A stretch of DNA of 64,000 nucleotides from Fragilaria crotonensis (GCA_022925895.1 JAKSYS010000001.1:662434-726433), one strand, 5' to 3'; positions 43,317-54,229 are shown, numbered from the stretch's first letter. Program-made: numbers and translations. Notes: generated from the letters alone by a model not told the origin.

Positions 43317-46309
43317 TCGGACGGCAACCGAGCGGCAGATCTTGGAAGATGATTATAGGATAATAGCTTTCCTGTCTCTTTTAATTTTCCATTTGTTGTA
43401 TTGAGACATTCCACGTATCCATCAACAGTCCTAATGGCCACTTTGTTCCGATACCCATACGAGAAATACTCCATGCGTCGCTCTCGATGGTCTCTCAGAA
43501 ATGGTCCGAGGGGTTGTAATAGTTTTCCCGAAGAGTTACTCCACAACCGATTCGCCTTCTTCCATAACTTCCACGTCGGCGTAGACGGTTTATCCTGGTG
43601 AATTTGAATCCATCGAGTACGACTACTCTGCAAGGATGGGGCCCCTTCCACTTTAGACAAATCAAGATATGTCCCATCTACCGTCACCAGATCTGAAATA
43701 GTAACCACTTGAAGGAATAGACGACAGTAGTTAATGCGTCGGATCTCACCTGCCGTGAACTTTCCAGAATGAACAACCCAATCCATTATAAATGAATCAT
43801 GTTCACGTTCTAAGTGCGGAACGATTCCCGAATCAACATGAATACTCGCACGAATGTTTGCCAAATAATGACGCAGAGAAGCTATCCACTTGGAATCAAG
43901 GTGAGGAAGTGGGGTAGTAACGTCTTCGAGAATAGATATCGAGATACCCGCAGCATATTGACACCATTCCAACAAGATCCTCAACATATCGCCCACTGGA
44001 GTATTAGATCTCCAGTGACGAAGAAACAGTCGAATCTGTCCAATACCTTGTTGATCGTACAAGCGTCGAAAGTTTGATCCGCCGTATTCAAGAGGACCAT
44101 ACAAGATTTCTCTCTTCATGTTACGATTGTAACCACACTTTGCAAAAATAATCGACATAGCCTTGCGTTGAATTTGTGTTAGCTGCCGTTCAGTGAAATG
44201 GGAATTTGCCAATGGATAGCTCATACTTGGTAGATAAGTCGCGAAGTAGAAAGTCCATGATTCCTCACGAGTGAGATTTGTGGACCACAGAAAAGATGTT
44301 AACTCCTTACTTTTGTCCTGTAATTTCTTGAATTGCACTCGTTGGGTACCCGCAGGCTCTTTATAGTGTCCAAGAGTTTTATGCGCCTCATACGTGGACA
44401 AGTATTGGAGTTCTTGGTCTTCTCCTGCCAGTGCATCTGGGACCGTGACCGTACCATAATTTTCCCGATCGTTGTATAACACCGGCGAGCCTGATGCAGT
44501 GAATTTCCAGGTTAGGACATGATAGGAGCATTTAGAGTTCGAGTGATCCCCAGATACTGCCAACAATCTCGACCAAGCGGTTGCATTCGCTTTCATCTTC
44601 TGTAAGATTTGTTTCGGGGTATGTATCGTTTCTGGATCTTCAAATGCGTTCGTTTGTCCATTCGAATCGTCGACAAAACCTATCATCCCCAGTTCTGTTC
44701 GCCTTTCTCGATTTGGACTAAGATAGGCTGCTTTAAATGCGACTTCGTCATAACAATCATATAAGATACTTGACAAGAAACACCAAATGACTGGAGAGTT
44801 GCCACTACCCTGTCCTGTTCCGTATATTGGCTGGTCTGACGTATGTTGATAACCTTCCGTTGCAAGTCCCAATTCAGTACGAATCCGATAATCAGTGTGC
44901 TCTAACGTTCGTGCATTGGACAATGTAACTTCCGGGGACTCGAATCTCCGACTTGCCAACATAGCCAGATTGGGAATGATCCTATCGTAGCATGCGGTCG
45001 CATCATAATTAGTAAGTATCATAGTTTTCCGAGTGATACGTGACATTTCCAGTTGCAACTCCTCAAGAAAAACAGGATCAATAGCAGTCCGTTTCGGTCG
45101 CGAGCCGTACTGTCCACTGTTGAGTTGATCATATGCCTCCGCCTGTAGCAACGCAGATCGCCATTTCAAACCCAGCATCAAGTTGTAATCCGCCTCATAA
45201 ATGTGTATGATTCGAGTTCTGTGAATCTTTATATTCCCAGGCTCTTTGAATAAGACCGAATTCGCCACATTACGCCATCTCATATATGAATACCCACGCT
45301 CCAATGCATAGTTCATCAAAATAAGATGAACTCGGAGAATCTCGCTTTGCATGAATGTGAGTGCTTCGCGTTGTTGTTTGTGCTCCTCACTTTCATCTTC
45401 AAGTATCTCGGAGTAGGAATGCTTTGCAATCATTGCCTTGTAATGGCCTAGATGCATTCTGGACGGTGAGGTCACGGTAGACTCACGCCAAGCTTTCAAC
45501 TTTCCAACATAATCCTCTTTACTTATTGTAGGATATACTCGCATAGACGCGAGCTCGTCGGATATCTGTAAATGCTGTATCACTCGTTGCACGTCACTAT
45601 CCATCCCTGCTGGGTACTTGTAGCGACCGCTGAGAATATGATCTGCTTCTGGACCGTCACCGCAATATCCTAACTGATCACGCAACGGCGCTACCGTAAA
45701 CGGTGTTCCATCTGCCTGTCCAAAATGGCGACGATTCCTCTGCCGCAATTGCTCAATCACCTCCGTAGGAACATCAACTTGTCTCCACTCAGTACACGTT
45801 TTGGGGTCCTGGTCTGGGTGCACCGGAATTTCTATCCTGGATATTCCACTTCTCTCACTTTTCTCCTGAAGACGGCGAAGCTTACCAAACAACCTGTTCA
45901 ATGCCTCTGCTTTATGCAATTGCCGTAATACTTTGGCCTGTGCATGATCTTTACTTGATGTGGAGGCTTCGAGACACGTTATACGACTCATTCTTTCGCT
46001 GTCCCGACGTCCGTATTGTTCTGAAATTATGGATCGTACTTGCTGACGCGCCTCTTTTAATTCTCTGGTGCATTCTTTCTCTGTCACAGGTGGATCATTT
46101 GCAAGGCCAGCCTTGCTCCATGCAGTGCGGATAATAGCTTCATTGTTCAGACGAGTTTTGCCATCGACAGACATTTTGTTAATATCTGCGCTTTTGTCTC
46201 GCTTTGTGGAGAGCGACGGACCATGGCGCTGTACCAACTCGTTGAATGGATTTTTCTGCCGCAAGACTTGCTTCAACAACATCTTTATCCAACCTCTCGG
46301 CAAAAGCAT
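43208..46309 (-). CDS. LINE reverse transcriptase
   Basis: The palm motifs are NYDATACYDRI (catalytic Asp436), GTGQGSGNSPVIW and GFVDDSNG (Asp547-Asp548, FVDD in place of YADD). A thumb and a long C-terminal region follow. The nominal first ~45 residues overlap the endonuclease frame and are probably not used. The homologous reading passes from the endonuclease (HKARQKRRY) to KMSVDGKTRLNN near 46185. The catalytic region is uninterrupted for 1,000 codons, consistent with a recently active element. Confidence 0.92.
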   Translation of the reverse strand: MLLPRGWIKMLLKQVLRQKNPFNELVQRHGPSLSTKRDKSADINKMSVDGKTRLNNEAIIRTAWSKAGLANDPPVTEKECTRELKEARQQVRSIISEQYGRRDSERMSRITCLEASTSSKDHAQAKVLRQLHKAEALNRLFGKLRRLQEKSERSGISRIEIPVHPDQDPKTCTEWRQVDVPTEVIEQLRQRNRRHFGQADGTPFTVAPLRDQLGYCGDGPEADHILSGRYKYPAGMDSDVQRVIQHLQISDELASMRVYPTISKEDYVGKLKAWRESTVTSPSRMHLGHYKAMIAKHSYSEILEDESEEHKQQREALTFMQSEILRVHLILMNYALERGYSYMRWRNVANSVLFKEPGNIKIHRTRIIHIYEADYNLMLGLKWRSALLQAEAYDQLNSGQYGSRPKRTAIDPVFLEELQLEMSRITRKTMILTNYDATACYDRIIPNLAMLASRRFESPEVTLSNARTLEHTDYRIRTELGLATEGYQHTSDQPIYGTGQGSGNSPVIWCFLSSILYDCYDEVAFKAAYLSPNRERRTELGMIGFVDDSNGQTNAFEDPETIHTPKQILQKMKANATAWSRLLAVSGDHSNSKCSYHVLTWKFTASGSPVLYNDRENYGTVTVPDALAGEDQELQYLSTYEAHKTLGHYKEPAGTQRVQFKKLQDKSKELTSFLWSTNLTREESWTFYFATYLPSMSYPLANSHFTERQLTQIQRKAMSIIFAKCGYNRNMKREILYGPLEYGGSNFRRLYDQQGIGQIRLFLRHWRSNTPVGDMLRILLEWCQYAAGISISILEDVTTPLPHLDSKWIASLRHYLANIRASIHVDSGIVPHLEREHDSFIMDWVVHSGKFTAGEIRRINYCRLFLQVVTISDLVTVDGTYLDLSKVEGAPSLQSSRTRWIQIHQDKPSTPTWKLWKKANRLWSNSSGKLLQPLGPFLRDHRERRMEYFSYGYRNKVAIRTVDGYVECLNTTNGKLKETGKLLSYNHLPRSAARLPSECWKHQMSGNFSVKRLKEPKSHRFLSRERSNNLLRN

Positions 46310-47507
46310 GTCGATCTCCTAACCATGTCAATTGATCAATTCGTCGGAAAACATTATGATCTTCCAAAATTTTATACTTCCGTCGAATGTACGCTGTTAC
46401 TTGTTGGCGATGGTTGGAGCGGAGAATTCGCGGTTCCAATTTCGAGAGAGGCTGGATCATGGTTCCGAATAGACTCGTGACAGAGAAATCCACAAAGTAT
46501 GGTCTATGATCCGTGGTATATCTTGCGTTAAACGCTTCATATCCTGATTTGCGGACGGATTCCACAACCTTGGGTGTGGCAAGCGCATAATCCAAACATC
46601 GTGAACCTCGTGCATATGTTGCCGGCAACGTCGTTCGATGATGATGTCGCATAATATCAATCATACCCAAAGCGTTCATGACGCTTATCATGCCATCCGC
46701 TTCGCACCCGATCTCTTCATTAAAATCCCCCACCAAAAGAATCTCATGACCTGCCTGGCGACATTTTAGAAGGTATTTTTGAAGATCGCGCCGAAAAGCC
46801 TGTCGTGGATGTATAACGTCATCTTGCTCTTGGATGAGAAGGCTGTGTTGTTGTGAAGCCGCAGTGGTAAGACCTGGAGGGGAGTCTGTGACAACTTGGT
46901 ATGCTGACACGATAGTAATTACACTACCAGCACTGCCTAGGAAAGACTGGCTTGTCCAACGTCCCCATTTATCCCGAAATCGGTCTCGAACACGAGCACA
47001 CGTATCTCCAACTGTCAATACAAACGTTCCTCCTGGTTTATACATTCTCTGAAATTCCATTGGCGTGGTACTAAAATCAAGGCGAGAACGTTGCCAGTAC
47101 TGTTGTGTCGTATGATACAGTGTACTACGAACATATGCCTTTGTGGTATCCAAGTTGTGTTCTTGTCCGCATGACACATCGGCTTGCACTTCTTTGAGCA
47201 CTCGACAAAACATATCATACTGACCTCCCATTCGATCAAGTGTAAATCCATTCACATTTGCACAATAAACCCGAAAAATATCCTCTCCTTTGTCCTCCAA
47301 AGCGTCTCCCCATTGTACATTTGATTTCATATTAGAGTGTGTTAGGAAAATTTCCCGATTGACATTGGATTCGCTATGGCCACGTTCCGCAGCGAAGAGT
47401 CTTTTCCATGCCGCTTGAGCTGTTGCAAGACAAGCAGACTCCTGTGGGGCATTCTGGTTGGGTGCCAGAACACCCCTGTTCACGTTTACCTCGATGGGCG
47501 CACTCAT
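46179..47507 (-). CDS. LINE AP-like endonuclease (EEP family)
   Basis: This nicks target DNA to prime reverse transcription. Motifs in order: YCANVNGF (Asn), CGQEHN (catalytic Glu), GDFNEE, CLDYALAT and TTDHRPYFVDF (His). The ATG at 47507 lies only 5 bases after the ORF1 stop codon (TAG at 47515-47513), so it may be translated by termination-reinitiation. The stop at 46179 comes after the domain, where the RT frame takes over. Confidence 0.92.
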   Translation of the reverse strand: MSAPIEVNVNRGVLAPNQNAPQESACLATAQAAWKRLFAAERGHSESNVNREIFLTHSNMKSNVQWGDALEDKGEDIFRVYCANVNGFTLDRMGGQYDMFCRVLKEVQADVSCGQEHNLDTTKAYVRSTLYHTTQQYWQRSRLDFSTTPMEFQRMYKPGGTFVLTVGDTCARVRDRFRDKWGRWTSQSFLGSAGSVITIVSAYQVVTDSPPGLTTAASQQHSLLIQEQDDVIHPRQAFRRDLQKYLLKCRQAGHEILLVGDFNEEIGCEADGMISVMNALGMIDIMRHHHRTTLPATYARGSRCLDYALATPKVVESVRKSGYEAFNARYTTDHRPYFVDFSVTSLFGTMIQPLSKLEPRILRSNHRQQVTAYIRRKYKILEDHNVFRRIDQLTWLGDRHAFAERLDKDVVEASLAAEKSIQRVGTAPWSVALHKARQKRRY

Positions 47508-47512
47508 TTTGA

Positions 47513-50068
47513 CTACATAGGATTGGTCAGCCCACGAGATTCCGATCGGGCCAACCGGGTTTGATCCTCTTGATTAGGATATATCGCCTCTAGTCTCATC
47601 TCTGTGTGAGGTTCGGCGCTCGGGATCGACGTTTGTCGCGTATCTTGGTGTTGGGATGCAATATCTTGTAGCTCATCGCTACTAATGACGTCATCAGCTA
47701 GAACTCCTGGCGTTGATTCGTAATAAGAATGATGAATGGATGATTGCTCTCTATCGTCGGCAATTTGGCTCGAGTCAAACGACAACTCTTTGCTGCAATC
47801 GTGCAACGGGTGACTGGGATGGTCCGGATACATCGGGCTCGGGGGGTCTTGCACGTAGGGATTTTCTGGCGTCCAGACTGTAGAACGATGAGTTGACCGA
47901 GATCTGAACTGCTGTGTCGCTTGTTCTTCTGACATGTCTGATTCGGATTCTGCAGTTTCGGGAGGTAAAGAAGCATGCGGAGGATACATTACTGGAGACG
48001 CCTGTTGTTTTGCAGGTGATTCACGAATAAATTGCCGTTTACGGCCGCTCGTCAATCGCCTACCACGAACGTCGTGCACTTCCAGGTCATCTTCCGTGGT
48101 ATCGGCATGTTCACTGGCTCTTTGTACTGGATTAATTCCAACATTAGGAAAAGATGTCGATTGTTGCATCATTTGCATCACCATCTCGGTTAACATTTGC
48201 ATGTGCCGATTTTGAGCTGCCATAAACGTCCGAAAATCTGAGTCTGAATTTTGAGCAATGAATGATGTTGGCTGTTGACTCGGTCGCTGCTGGAGTATCG
48301 CTTCTACTTGCCGTGTGATTCGCGTATCCATCTCTTGCTGCTGAGTTGCAACTTGACGTTCAAATTCCTGTCTTTGGTTCGCCAATTGTCGTTCCATCTC
48401 CATACGCTGTTCTGCCACCTGACTTTCAAAAAGACGTTGTTGATCAGCCGCTTTACGTTCCAACTCTCGCTGTTTATTTTCTGCCTGACGTTCAAGCTCT
48501 AAGGCTTGTTGTTGCAGTTTTAAATCCATTTCGCGGCGTTGATGCTCGGCTTGACGTTCAAGTTCACGTTGATAAGACTCTTTCGACACTTCGAATTGAT
48601 GCAACTTCATTTTGAGTTCCTCTACTTCTGCTCGACTTGACGCCAAGTCAGACATGTACTCTTCATCGTATGTGGTTTGCGATGTGGAGGGTGCTTCAGA
48701 AACCGACGCTTGACGAGAGGTTCCCTTGACTCGTTGTGCCCATGTCTTCGAACGGGAGCTCGATCGATCACTTGGTTCTTTGGCTGTCAAGTCAATAATA
48801 GACGGTGCATTATCCGATGCTGAATCCTCCGACATTGTTGCTGCGTACGACATTGCAGTGTTGATACTCGATGACAAATAAGTACCTTCGCCACTAGAAT
48901 ATCCATCAGAAAACAACGGAGCAACTTCGGGGTCACGAAATCGCTCATTGATAAGTTTTGCATCAGCAGATACATGGGTTTCGAACCAATCTTGCAGTTG
49001 AGATATAACACTGTTTCGAGCCTGATGAAAGGCTGCCTTATTCACCAACACTTTGTGACGTCCATCGTGTACAACATTTGAACCTGCAATAACATCTCTA
49101 ATTCCAGGAACCGCTTTGATATGATCGGACATGTAATACATAGCATCTATACTCACGTTGTTCATGATGAAAACGTGATTGTCGTGCATGTGCTGTGTTT
49201 GTTGTCTGATAAACCGAACATAGGCCTCTGGATGCTTAGATCTCAATTGAAATGGAACGAAGTCATGTGTATCGCTATATGCGCGTTTCAACGTCTTCAG
49301 CAATTCCATCGAGTCCAGTTTTGAGGTTTCGATTGCATATGCTTTCGTCTTGATGGTCTTCCCGCGATGTTTGATCTGTGGAGTGGTGAAAGCCAATTGA
49401 AACTTTGGAATTTTTGTCCGGGCCGGCAATTTACTCTGTATGTCTTGTCGCAATTTTTCGGTTGCGGTTGCGACGTCATAAAACTGTGGGTCTAAGCCCA
49501 TGACAAATCCAAGTTGAGTGGTATCCCAGATATCCTCGGTCCATCGGTGCTCAGTAAGGAAGCAGTTGTTGTCTCGGAGAAGACGATACACTTTAGGTAT
49601 GTTTTTGATTTCGGAAAGGGTTACAGACGTCCGAATTCTGTGAATAATCAACGCGGAACCTTTCGGAGATGCGATATACTTCTGGTGTTCACCTTGGACA
49701 GTATCTCCGACTCTAGATCTTGAATTGGAGTGATGAATTTGAAACTGTTTGGAGTGCTGCCCTATGGTCCACCTCATAGTGTCTACAATAGGCATGGTTT
49801 GCCCATTGTTATTCATGATCTGAATATCTGCACCACAATATTCTTGGACTGCTTGAATCCAATGAAGATGGATCTTGGACGGCGACACTGGTTCTCCATT
49901 GTTGTTCAGAAGAAATCGGAATTTCACTGTTTTCTCGACAAGGTGTTGGACATTTGTCCTTCCACCACGTCCACCGGGTGGCGTAACATCTGAGGCATCG
50001 TCTGAGATTCCTCTCACAACCGATGGTACACTCCCATCTCTGGGAGAGCCGATGGGGAGGTCGGTCAT
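47513..50068 (-). CDS. LINE ORF1 (gag-like, coiled-coil)
   Basis: Intact 851-residue frame from an ATG. No family match beyond position. The first ~380 residues are mixed alpha/beta and moderately basic. Acidic/Ser regions follow, then a strong charged coiled coil (about 500-610) made of repeats around RQAE.QRRE and ERQ.A.QQ. A Met-rich helix (HMQMLTEMVMQMMQQ) comes next, then a Ser/Pro/Gln-rich tail. No CCHC knuckle. A coiled-coil ORF1 is usual for LINEs and probably multimerises on the RNA. Confidence 0.8.
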   Translation of the reverse strand: MTDLPIGSPRDGSVPSVVRGISDDASDVTPPGGRGGRTNVQHLVEKTVKFRFLLNNNGEPVSPSKIHLHWIQAVQEYCGADIQIMNNNGQTMPIVDTMRWTIGQHSKQFQIHHSNSRSRVGDTVQGEHQKYIASPKGSALIIHRIRTSVTLSEIKNIPKVYRLLRDNNCFLTEHRWTEDIWDTTQLGFVMGLDPQFYDVATATEKLRQDIQSKLPARTKIPKFQLAFTTPQIKHRGKTIKTKAYAIETSKLDSMELLKTLKRAYSDTHDFVPFQLRSKHPEAYVRFIRQQTQHMHDNHVFIMNNVSIDAMYYMSDHIKAVPGIRDVIAGSNVVHDGRHKVLVNKAAFHQARNSVISQLQDWFETHVSADAKLINERFRDPEVAPLFSDGYSSGEGTYLSSSINTAMSYAATMSEDSASDNAPSIIDLTAKEPSDRSSSRSKTWAQRVKGTSRQASVSEAPSTSQTTYDEEYMSDLASSRAEVEELKMKLHQFEVSKESYQRELERQAEHQRREMDLKLQQQALELERQAENKQRELERKAADQQRLFESQVAEQRMEMERQLANQRQEFERQVATQQQEMDTRITRQVEAILQQRPSQQPTSFIAQNSDSDFRTFMAAQNRHMQMLTEMVMQMMQQSTSFPNVGINPVQRASEHADTTEDDLEVHDVRGRRLTSGRKRQFIRESPAKQQASPVMYPPHASLPPETAESESDMSEEQATQQFRSRSTHRSTVWTPENPYVQDPPSPMYPDHPSHPLHDCSKELSFDSSQIADDREQSSIHHSYYESTPGVLADDVISSDELQDIASQHQDTRQTSIPSAEPHTEMRLEAIYPNQEDQTRLARSESRGLTNPM

Positions 50069-50153
50069 GGTCAGTTTCGTTCAGTACAAAACCTACCTAA
50101 GATTCACGTAGAAATTAGTAAGGGTCTTACAATTTTTCCTAAGTGAAAATTCT

Positions 50154-50171
50154 ACTGTAGCACTCAACACA
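50154..50171 (+). repeat. target-site duplication, 5' copy
   Basis: ACTGTAGCACTCAACACA, identical over 18 bases to 41457-41474, at the 5' boundary of the LINE. Confidence 0.82.
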
Positions 50172-52524
50172 GATTCACCAATAGAAGAATTACTCTTACC
50201 TGCAATCAGCTTGGTTGCTTTTTGAAAGCCATCTTGAAATGGAGGTTGTAAGTTGTAAGCAGTGGTCTGTGTTCTCTCGTTTTGCCTCCAACCTTGCGAC
50301 GCTGGCCTTGTCTTTTCCTTGGTAAAGTTGTCTTGGCGGTTGTTTTTGAAGTGGAATGCTATCCTGCTGATTGCTGTCTTCCAGATGATCATTGTGCTTG
50401 TCGTGCTTGTCCACTGCAGCAGCATCAGACCATCATAGGAGCTGCAATGAGGATGATGACGACAAAGGCTTTGTCAAGGGGGGGGATGTCAATGTTGTTG
50501 CTGTCCCATCCTCTTCACAACCAGAGGTCTAGTACAAGAACATCAATGACCATTCCCTCCTTGCTCATCATGGTGCTGGGTTTCTACGCAGTGTTTACTT
50601 AGTAAGAATGCAGTTGCTGTGTTGTTAGGCTGGTGCCTTGTTGGAGATTGCATGCCCTGATTGTTTCACCAAGGTGAACCAAGCTTGTTCACTTTAATCT
50701 GCAAAAAATAGCATTACAGATTCTTGTTTGTGTAGCACAAGATTCCTTAGCAAAACTTCGACATGAAATGCTACCAAAATTCTAGCTAATCAAGCAATTT
50801 CAGACATCAGCCACTCTTGCATTGAAACTTTCCGTCTTTATGGCATTGTCATGATATGACTTAAGTGCTGGTTGTCCTGCTTTGTATGATAGCTGGGTCA
50901 TCATCAAAATGTTTTGCTGTGCCTTTTGCTTTCTTGAACACCGGGTCCAGTGGATGGACCATACAACACTGCAAAGTCTACTTGGTGCGAACTTGGCTGG
51001 TATGCGGCTTCGTTGCTCTTCCTTTCCCTTATACATACAATGTGAGGGAAGCGACACAACTGCAATTATTTATGGATAACCGATTGCATGAGAGCAATTA
51101 TCGCAAAAGTAAAGAAGCAGACTTCTCGTCTATCATTTCACAAACAGTGCCAGCCAACCGAGCAATGCAGACGACCTGGGAATCATTTGAGCTGAGACAA
51201 CAGCACTTCGAAGGCTGATGAAACCGGTCTAGGTGAAAGGTCATCAAGGATCAAACAATAGACGTGGTGGCAATAGCAACACTATCAACAAGTAGTACAA
51301 TCGAGCAGACAATATGGCCATGACAATATCATGGCATCATAACCAAGGCTCAAGACGGTAATCTATAGAACACACAGAACAGAACACACTGAACAAGCAA
51401 GACTCAATCAAGGGGGTACATGTTTTGGGCCAAGAAGAGGCCTCTATGAGATATAACATAAACGGATATTACCACCTTTGGAAGTTCATACAATCACAAC
51501 AGCAGTGGACTGATCCAGTGCAACATATGATCAATCTCGAGTTACTCGGGGATTTCTGTCCTCGTCTTTCGATTCGGGCGCAGGTCGCCCATACATAGAT
51601 CAATCTCGATCAATGGTGTAGTAATGGTAACAAACGATCCCGGGTGGCAACAATCAAAGCTGATACAATAGTAGGTGTATGCCCTTGCTGCAGGAAGCAT
51701 GGTGAGTCACCGCAACATGGCCTTTGTTGTACCGACAACTCCACACTTTAGTGAGGCATTAAAGGAACTAGCAAAACGACTGACGCCGTCAGAATTCCAT
51801 CTTGCGTTTCCGCTACTGAAACAAGAGATCATGGCAAGGTTTGCGGGAAAAGCCTATGAGCCTGACCTAACTGGCTTTCCGCAAATTCCATGACTCTACT
51901 ATTACGACAGCGCTCGCGGATCAAGAGCAGATTGGGTGGCATTAAAGGGTGTGAATGACCTTTCAACTCAAGAGGACAAAGGTATTTATACTCTAAAAAC
52001 ATCCTGACTCATGTCCAACAGGCAATACAGATCATTTGGAAAGCTTGCAATAGTAATGCACTGCACAACTCCTCCGGGGAGGGTCTTCAAGGCATCAAGA
52101 TCTGGAATTTGCAGAGATTAGGAATACCTCAGAGGGTTCCGGGTTGTACACCTACCATATGGTGGTAACTGTAAAATATTTTTTTGAGTCCGGTACAGAT
52201 TTGTACCATGGTTTTTTTGTGTATCAATTTTTGGTACACCTGAACAAAATAGTACTCCCCTACTAATTGCGTACCACAAAATGGTACAAAGGACTAATGT
52301 TTTTCGATTATAGTACAGCCTTGTCACACTGACTGTACAGTGTGTCACATCTTTGATCATGTGATATCTATGTTACGCTCTCTTCTTTGTATTCCATCTG
52401 TCACATTCACCGTACAACACACCATCTGATTGTACCGATGTACTCCCAGTAGTGCGTCTCTGTGCAATGTGTCCCTATAATGACAAAATTCTATATCGTG
52501 AGCATTTCATTGTTCTTGTTACAA
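50172..52524. other. gene-poor stretch, possible retroelement debris
   Basis: Short frames only. A 72-codon frame (51675-51893, with HFSEALKELAKRLTPSEFHLAF) and a 48-codon segment before 51218 look coding-like but match nothing I know. TGGTAACAAACGATCCCGGG near 51627 looks like a retroelement leader or primer-site region but has no partner. From 52180 to 52350, TGTACC/GGTACA motifs are frequent. Confidence 0.4.
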
Positions 52525-54220
52525 TTACAATTCACAAAACGCCTCTACTGCTTCAGGCATAACACGCCGTCTCCCTCCTTCTTCCTCGGGGTCTCTCAGA
52601 ATGTCATTGTCCACGCGATCTCCAAATTTTTGTCTCCTCAATGCAAGGAGCACTTCTTCTTCAGCTTTCTTTGCATTAGCACTCTTTCTGTCCCTATCTA
52701 CAAGCATCGACAATTCATTGAATCTCGCAACTCCCTCCGCACTCCACCCTCCATACAGGCAGTGATCCATTACCGATGATGTGTATTTGCCCGTGATCTT
52801 CGTATCAGCCTTCTCGCCACGGCGTTCTGTGTGATACCGTGTTATCCATTTTTCAATGTAATTCTCGTAAAGGAGGAGAGCAAAAGCCTCATCAGACACT
52901 GTTACCACAAGTTCTTGACTTCCCTTGTCCACAACAGCTTCAGATACCCTGTAATAGTACTTTTTCCTCCCCCAAACTTTCTTTCCCGACACACATGCCA
53001 GAAACTCCCCAATAAACCACTGAAATGCTTTCTTGTCAAGTTCATGTTCTCCTTGCCTCAATTTTTCAAGTGTCTGCATTGAGTATGGTGGGTTAAGATC
53101 ATCTGCGTTGGCGTAATCAAGTTGACGAAGTAGTTCCTTGACAATCCTCCCACCTGCCTGCTCACAGGTACTTCTCTTGCCATTGATGCTGCCAACAACA
53201 CATGTCTTGTATATCCTCACAAATTCGTCCTCGTCATCTGGTTCTTCAGTTTCAAGAACAATCTTCATTGCTCTATTGAACATTGCCTCACTCGTAATGA
53301 ACTTCATCTTCCTGAATATCATTCCCTTTACAACGACTTGAATTCTATCAACGATGTGCTTCTTTGACTATCATGGGCAGTTCTGTATGACATAGCCTTT
53401 TTCGGATATTATCCTCACCAGTTTGTCCTCTTGATCGACGAGACAGAGGACCGTCATCGTCAGTCAAGGAAAATCCTGAATCATAACTGGATTCACTTCC
53501 AGACAAAGAAGCCTCATCCCTCCGACTCCATCGTCCTCGAGATCTGGCGCTACCACCTTCCCGCGGATGACAACGGTGGGATTCATGGGCACGTTGACGT
53601 TGCCACAATCTGTCAGCAGGACGACCTCTAAATGGAGTGTCATCCTGCACCTGATCATTACCTCTAAATGGAGAGCGATGATCAGGTTGACAATTATGTC
53701 GATGCCAATCATGAGGATTGTTTCGATATTGTCGAGATCCTGGGTTGCCACCTCTAGATGGAGAGCGGTGCCGATCATGAAGACCACCTCTAAATGGAGA
53801 GTGGTGATCAGTTGCGTTACCACTAGCTCCAGTGGGAGATTGGCTTCTTGAGTCATCAGTCCGTCCTTGATTTTGCTGGTTCCGCTGTCTCTCTTGTATT
53901 CCTTGTTGATGTTGGTGAGAGCCTTCATTACCACCTCTACTAGATGGAGAGTGGTGCCGAGCATGATGACCACCTCTAAATGGAGAGTGGTGATCAGCTG
54001 CATTTCCACTACCTCTAGTGGGAGATTGGCTTCTCGAATGATCTACCTGGTCTTGATTTGGTGCATTTGGCTCTCGTTCATTTCTTCCTTGTGCTGTGCC
54101 TACCTGACCTCCTTGTTTCTCTTGCCATTCTTGCCTCTTGTCCCTCCTATCCTCATTCGGGTCCACGTTCTCTTCATTTCCTTCATTGTCTTCACGTGAT
54201 CTCCTCTTCCTCCCTGCCAT
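52525..54220 (-). CDS. Arg/Ser/Gly-rich protein of an unrecognised, transposon-linked family (one frameshift)
   Basis: From ATG 54220 (MAGRKRRSRED) the first half is charged and low-complexity, with repeated (H/R)SPFRGG and SQSPT motifs, resembling RS/RGG RNA- or DNA-binding tails. The reading passes through a one-base change in GTCAAAGAAG near 53362 to KKHIVDRIQVVVKG and a folded C-terminal half. That half has CVVGS, KKVWGRKKYYYRVSE, SDEAFALLLYENYIEKW and LYGGWSAEGVARFNELSMLV. The GGWS.EG..RFNEL block recalls a recurrent stramenopile protein family, though I cannot name a function. A degraded relative lies at 13.2 kb, so the gene multiplies or travels with repeats. Confidence 0.6.
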
Positions 54221-54229
54221 GATTCTCAC

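Larger units (their letters stand above)
41475..50153 (-). mobile_element. full-length non-LTR retrotransposon (LINE) with RNase H, 8.7 kb
   Basis: Five consecutive open frames on the minus strand give a gag-like ORF1, an AP-type endonuclease, reverse transcriptase, RNase H and a C-terminal zinc-finger module. The unit is bounded by identical 18-base direct repeats, as expected of a target-site duplication from target-primed reverse transcription. The 5' leader before ORF1 is about 85 bases and the 3' untranslated part about 127 bases, ending in T8 on the coding strand rather than poly(A). The perfect duplication implies a young insertion. Coding frames change four times after ORF1 starts. 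Confidence 0.88.

Noticed and set aside
51600-51660. retroelement primer-binding-site region
   Set aside because: TGGTAACAAACGATCCCGGG looks suggestive, but no LTR, gag or complementary tRNA end could be tied to it.
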